Assembly: GCA_041392125.1 (NCBI GenBank)
Contig: JAWKMR010000009.1
Span: 1 to 64,000, forward strand
Source of the DNA: Halomarinibacterium sp041392125
Lineage (GTDB): Bacteria > Bacteroidota > Bacteroidia > Flavobacteriales > Flavobacteriaceae
DNA length: 64,000 nt
Direction: 5' to 3'
Part shown: in pieces, positions 61,331 to 64,000 of the stretch
Layout of the letters: every line of letters begins with the position of its first letter
Numbering within the stretch: position 1 is the stretch's first letter
Program-made: the position numbers and the translations under genes
The notes under the pieces: generated by a model
Database searches by the model: none
Told to the model about the DNA's origin: nothing
What the model saw: only the letters and a program-made list of their open reading frames with translations

Positions 61331-61338
61331 TATTTTTG
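61331..61338 (+). promoter_or_regulatory. -7 promoter box of the DUF6146-DUF6787 operon
   Basis: TATTTTTG lies 15 bases upstream of the ATG at 61354. Confidence 0.6.
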
Positions 61339-61353
61339 ATAAATTAATCCGCT

Positions 61354-61776
61354 ATGAAATATTTCATCTTAATACTTATCACAATTATAGGTTTTGCAAG
61401 TTGTAAAAGTGGTTATTCTTCTTCCAAAGAGAAACAAAATACTTCTGCAAACGACACCCTTCGAATTAAGAATGACTCCCTTGAGTACGAAATTATGATT
61501 ATTGAACCCGGGTTTAATAATTGGTTGGCTACGCAACCGCCTCAAGGCTATTACGGGCAATCATTTTTAGAAAGTAGAAATCAGCAGTTTGTACTACAAT
61601 ATAATAATCGCGTTCACAATCCACAACAGTTTGACCCCTTACTATATCAACAAGAAATAAATTATAGTTTAAATATAGATTACGGATACGAGGTTAACTA
61701 TTTGCTTTACAACTACTTTGTGTACTTTCAACAAAAATACAATCAAAAATTTATAGGTGGCAGAGAGAAATACTAG
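61354..61776 (+). CDS. DUF6146 family lipoprotein
   Basis: 140 residues: lipobox GFASC (Cys17), a polar Ser-rich linker, then the DUF6146-type domain (DSLEYEIMIIEPGFNNWLATQP, FLESRNQQFVLQYNNRVHNP, INYGLNIDYGYEVNYLLYNYFVYFQ-like end). It is outer-membrane or periplasmic; no function is known. The end overlaps the next gene by 20 bases in another frame. Confidence 0.85.
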   Translation: MKYFILILITIIGFASCKSGYSSSKEKQNTSANDTLRIKNDSLEYEIMIIEPGFNNWLATQPPQGYYGQSFLESRNQQFVLQYNNRVHNPQQFDPLLYQQEINYSLNIDYGYEVNYLLYNYFVYFQQKYNQKFIGGREKY

Positions 61777-62080
61777 TTTTATTGACCGATTAAAGGCAAG
61801 ATGGGGAGTTGATACTAACTGGAGAGTTTTTGTCATTTTCGTTGTATTTGCAATTACAGGTAGTACTGCTGCAAAATTTTCAGGCCCATTTGCCGAGTTA
61901 CTTGGAGTTTCAAAAAACTTACACCCATTATTATACTGGCCAATTAAATTCATTATTATCCTACCTATTTATATGGCTTTGTTAGTTATTATAGGGTGGT
62001 TATTTGGAGAATTTACCTTTTTTAAACAATTTGTAAAAAAAATGCTCCGACATTTCGGTCTTGGATTTATTTTTAAATAA
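61757..62080 (+). CDS. DUF6787 family small membrane protein
   Basis: 107 residues starting with GTG inside the DUF6146 gene. The RLKARWGVDTNWRVFVIFVVFAITGSTA start and the pair of hydrophobic segments (about 24-45 and 62-85) are typical of DUF6787. A charged C-terminal helix (FFKQFVKKMLRHFG) follows. Function unknown. The overlapping start suggests translational coupling with the DUF6146 lipoprotein. Confidence 0.82.
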   Translation: MAERNTSFIDRLKARWGVDTNWRVFVIFVVFAITGSTAAKFSGPFAELLGVSKNLHPLLYWPIKFIIILPIYMALLVIIGWLFGEFTFFKQFVKKMLRHFGLGFIFK

Positions 62081-62083
62081 TTA

Positions 62084-62413
62084 ATGTTTTTTCAGAAAAA
62101 AAACATACTAGTTATTTCGTTAAGCTTATTTTTAAGTCTTACCCTACTCTTTCCGTCGCTAGTCCAGCTTTCACACGTATTTGAAACGCATGAACATAAG
62201 TTTTGTGGGGATTACTCCAATCACTTTCACGAAAAAGAGCATCAATGCCATATTCAAGATTTTCATTTTAGTTCTTTTCATTTTATTCCTTTTAGTACTT
62301 CTTCAGTAACAGCTCATAAAATTTCTGTTCCAAAAACTGAGTACTATACAATACCCTTTTTATCTCAAAAACCTTCTCAATTTCATAAAAGAGGACCTCC
62401 TGTAAACTCTTAA
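62084..62413 (+). CDS. His-rich small exported/membrane protein next to a TonB receptor
   Basis: 109 residues: a hydrophobic N-terminal segment (about 8-29) acting as signal or anchor, then a stretch (31-66) with nine histidines and two cysteines in metal-binding-like spacing (FETHEHKFC; NHFHEKEHQCH). The Cys/His density suggests transition-metal binding. It begins 3 bases after the DUF6787 gene and ends 47 bases before a TonB-dependent receptor gene, so the pair may handle a metal such as zinc or copper. The metal role is inference. Confidence 0.7.
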   Translation: MFFQKKNILVISLSLFLSLTLLFPSLVQLSHVFETHEHKFCGDYSNHFHEKEHQCHIQDFHFSSFHFIPFSTSSVTAHKISVPKTEYYTIPFLSQKPSQFHKRGPPVNS

Positions 62414-62460
62414 TTTTTTATTTATATAATTCAATTTAATCAATTAAAAATTAAGTTTTT

Positions 62461-64000
62461 ATGAAATTATTTATAATTATGTGCCTCGTCCTATGGGCAC
62501 CTTTACCTATATTTTCTCAAACCACACTCAGCGGAAGTGTAAAAGATGAAAATAACCAGCCTATTACAGCTACCATTTACCTTCCAAAAATTGAAAAAGG
62601 AACCTTAAGTACTATAGATGGTCACTATTCAATTTTAGATATCCCTAAAGGAATTCATTCGGTAATAATATCGGCTTTAGGATACGAAACACTATCGTTT
62701 AAAGTAGATTTTTCCGCCGAAGATACTATCATTAAAGATGTTATTTTAAAAGAAAGCGCTATTGAAATGGAAGAAGTAATCATTTCAACCCCATTTCATC
62801 AACTACAAAGCGAAAATGTGATGAAAGTAGAAAGGGTTACCACGGAGGCTATTTCAAAAAGTGGTGCTGTTAATTTGGCCCAGGGAATTTCTAATATTGC
62901 AGGGGTTTCCACCTTAAGCACCGGAAATGGAATCGGAAAACCCGTTATTAGAGGTTTAAGTTCTAACAGGGTTCTAACTTTCACGCAAGGGGTTAGATTG
63001 GAAAATCAACAGTTTGGTGACGAACACGGACTTGGAATTAATGGCGAAGGAATTGAAAGCGTAGAAGTTATTAAGGGTCCAGCTTCGTTGTTATATGGTA
63101 GCGATGCCATTGGTGGAGTGCTGTATTTAAATCCTGAAAAATTTGAACAAACCGGAAAATCCTCGGCTGCTGCTAACACTACTTATTTTTCAAACACCGA
63201 AGGATTTACCACGACAGTAGGGTTTAAAACTTCTGCAGAAAAATTAAAGTTTACAGCAAGAGGGACTCATGCAGCGTTTTCAGATTATAAAACCGGAGAT
63301 GATTACCGTGTGAGTAACACCCGCTTTAATGAAACCGATTTTAAAACGGGTGTCCAGTTTCAACATAAAAAACTAAAATCCACGCTTAGGTATAATTTTA
63401 ATCAATCAAACATAGGGATTCCTGAAGAAATTGAAATTCAAAATACCTCCAAAAAATTATTACTGCCATTCCAGGAAATTGAAAATCAAGTGTTAAGCTG
63501 GGAGAATAAAATTTTCATGAATCGTTCTAACTTCGAAATTAAAGCCGGATATCTCTTTAATGACCGAAAAGAATTTGAAGAAAGTCCGAATGAGCCAGCG
63601 CTACATATGAAGCTTTCTACATTAACCTACGATGTTAAATACCACCTTGCGGAAATGGGTAAATTTACTACCATTGCGGGTTTTCAGGGGATGTTTCAAA
63701 AAAATGAAAATTTTGGGGAGGAGCTTTTAATTCCGAATGCTGAAAAAACAGATTTTGGGATTTTTGCTACCACACACTTTCATTTAGATGCTTGGGATTT
63801 TCAGGGAGGACTTCGTTTTGATAGGCGAAAAATTACCACCGAAGCTGCAAGGAATGTAGGCGATGAAGATTTTATCCCTTCTTTGGATAGAGATTTCAAC
63901 AGTTTTAATGGCGCCTTGGGTATTAAGTATGATATTTCAAAGAAGCTCATTGCTCGAGTCAATGTGGCCAGTGGATTTAGAGCACCCAATCTTGCCGAAT
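62461..64000 (+). CDS. TonB-dependent receptor with carboxypeptidase-like N-terminal domain (cut by window edge)
   Basis: The first 513 residues of a longer outer-membrane receptor; the frame stays open to the right edge. A signal peptide (ending IFSQ) is followed by a CarboxypepD_reg-like beta-sandwich (about 20-100: TLSGSVKDENNQPITATIYLP), then the plug domain (about 105-225: GAVNLAQGISNIAGVSTLSTGNGIGKP-like, with RGLSSNRVLTF and VEVIKGPASLLYGSDAIGGV). The barrel begins near 230. The substrate is unread; the His-rich neighbour hints at a metal. Confidence 0.93.
   Translation, partial: MKLFIIMCLVLWAPLPIFSQTTLSGSVKDENNQPITATIYLPKIEKGTLSTIDGHYSILDIPKGIHSVIISALGYETLSFKVDFSAEDTIIKDVILKESAIEMEEVIISTPFHQLQSENVMKVERVTTEAISKSGAVNLAQGISNIAGVSTLSTGNGIGKPVIRGLSSNRVLTFTQGVRLENQQFGDEHGLGINGEGIESVEVIKGPASLLYGSDAIGGVLYLNPEKFEQTGKSSAAANTTYFSNTEGFTTTVGFKTSAEKLKFTARGTHAAFSDYKTGDDYRVSNTRFNETDFKTGVQFQHKKLKSTLRYNFNQSNIGIPEEIEIQNTSKKLLLPFQEIENQVLSWENKIFMNRSNFEIKAGYLFNDRKEFEESPNEPALHMKLSTLTYDVKYHLAEMGKFTTIAGFQGMFQKNENFGEELLIPNAEKTDFGIFATTHFHLDAWDFQGGLRFDRRKITTEAARNVGDEDFIPSLDRDFNSFNGALGIKYDISKKLIARVNVASGFRAPNLAE

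Noticed and set aside
1..64000. tRNA, rRNA, CRISPR arrays, insertion sequences, prophage and restriction genes
   Set aside because: Reading both strands I saw no cloverleaf-like sequence, regularly spaced repeats, transposase, integrase or phage genes. A tRNAscan or Rfam search would settle small RNAs.

Overview
The window reads as a chromosomal stretch of a low-GC member of the Bacteroidota, most likely a marine-type Flavobacteriaceae. Five things point there: a fused LpxC-FabZ protein, a PorX-type response regulator with a PglZ domain, several flavobacterial families (DUF6146, DUF6787, DUF4258, DUF6252, DUF937), genes that almost never carry a Shine-Dalgarno sequence, and promoters of the Bacteroidetes -7 type (TAnnTTTG). 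At least nineteen such boxes sit just upstream of genes, and several of them decide between alternative start codons. I found no rRNA, tRNA, CRISPR array, insertion sequence, prophage or restriction system. Gene density is high, with no gene-free stretch longer than about 300 bases.

Layout. 1-5.0 kb: the tail of an OmpA-family protein, an SDR oxidoreductase and a VanX-type dipeptidase from back-to-back promoters, DUF3817 plus a YbdG-like MscS channel, and a thioesterase/DUF72 pair. 5.1-11.9 kb: exported proteins, including a very large BNR-repeat protein, and a pair of secreted coiled-coil proteins. 12.2-23.2 kb: pheT, a Tat-exported amine oxidase, a triple-domain DUF6252 lipoprotein, an UMF1-type transporter, an M48 protease lipoprotein, a lipoprotein MsrB and dihydrolipoyl dehydrogenase. 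23.2-27.3 kb (minus): operon fabG, VWA membrane protein, prohibitin-like protein, aroQ. 27.3-34.8 kb (minus): sucD, a second LpxD-like acyltransferase with an NTF2-like protein, then the lipid A operon lpxD, lpxC-fabZ, lpxA, efp, and an HD phosphohydrolase upstream of it.

34.9-45.2 kb: porX, tsaE, a 44-residue lipoprotein overlapping a membrane-protein gene, alanine dehydrogenase, DUF4258, a membrane-bound TPR/AraC regulator, proline dehydrogenase divergent from aroB, an extremely acidic small protein, DinB and an Lrp/AsnC regulator. 45.2-54.0 kb: an M14 carboxypeptidase divergent from a small XRE regulator with a cluster of dyad sites between them, cysteine dioxygenase divergent from a group II PLP decarboxylase (a likely cysteine to hypotaurine route), and parE-parC. 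54.2-64.0 kb: ychF, a ferredoxin divergent from a LuxC-type acyl-CoA reductase, the serine biosynthesis pair serC-serA, DUF937, DUF6146-DUF6787, and a His-rich small protein followed by a TonB-dependent receptor cut off by the right edge.

Most of the window is core metabolism and envelope building: lipid A synthesis, fatty acid reduction, the shikimate steps AroB and AroQ, serine, cysteine oxidation, proline and alanine catabolism, and topoisomerase IV. I see no obvious new defence or mobile system. The signals most worth a second look are the dyad cluster at the XRE/M14 intergene, the taurine-type gene pair, the overlapping micro-lipoprotein gene, the LpxD paralogue with an altered substrate-pocket motif, and the His-rich protein/TonB receptor pair.
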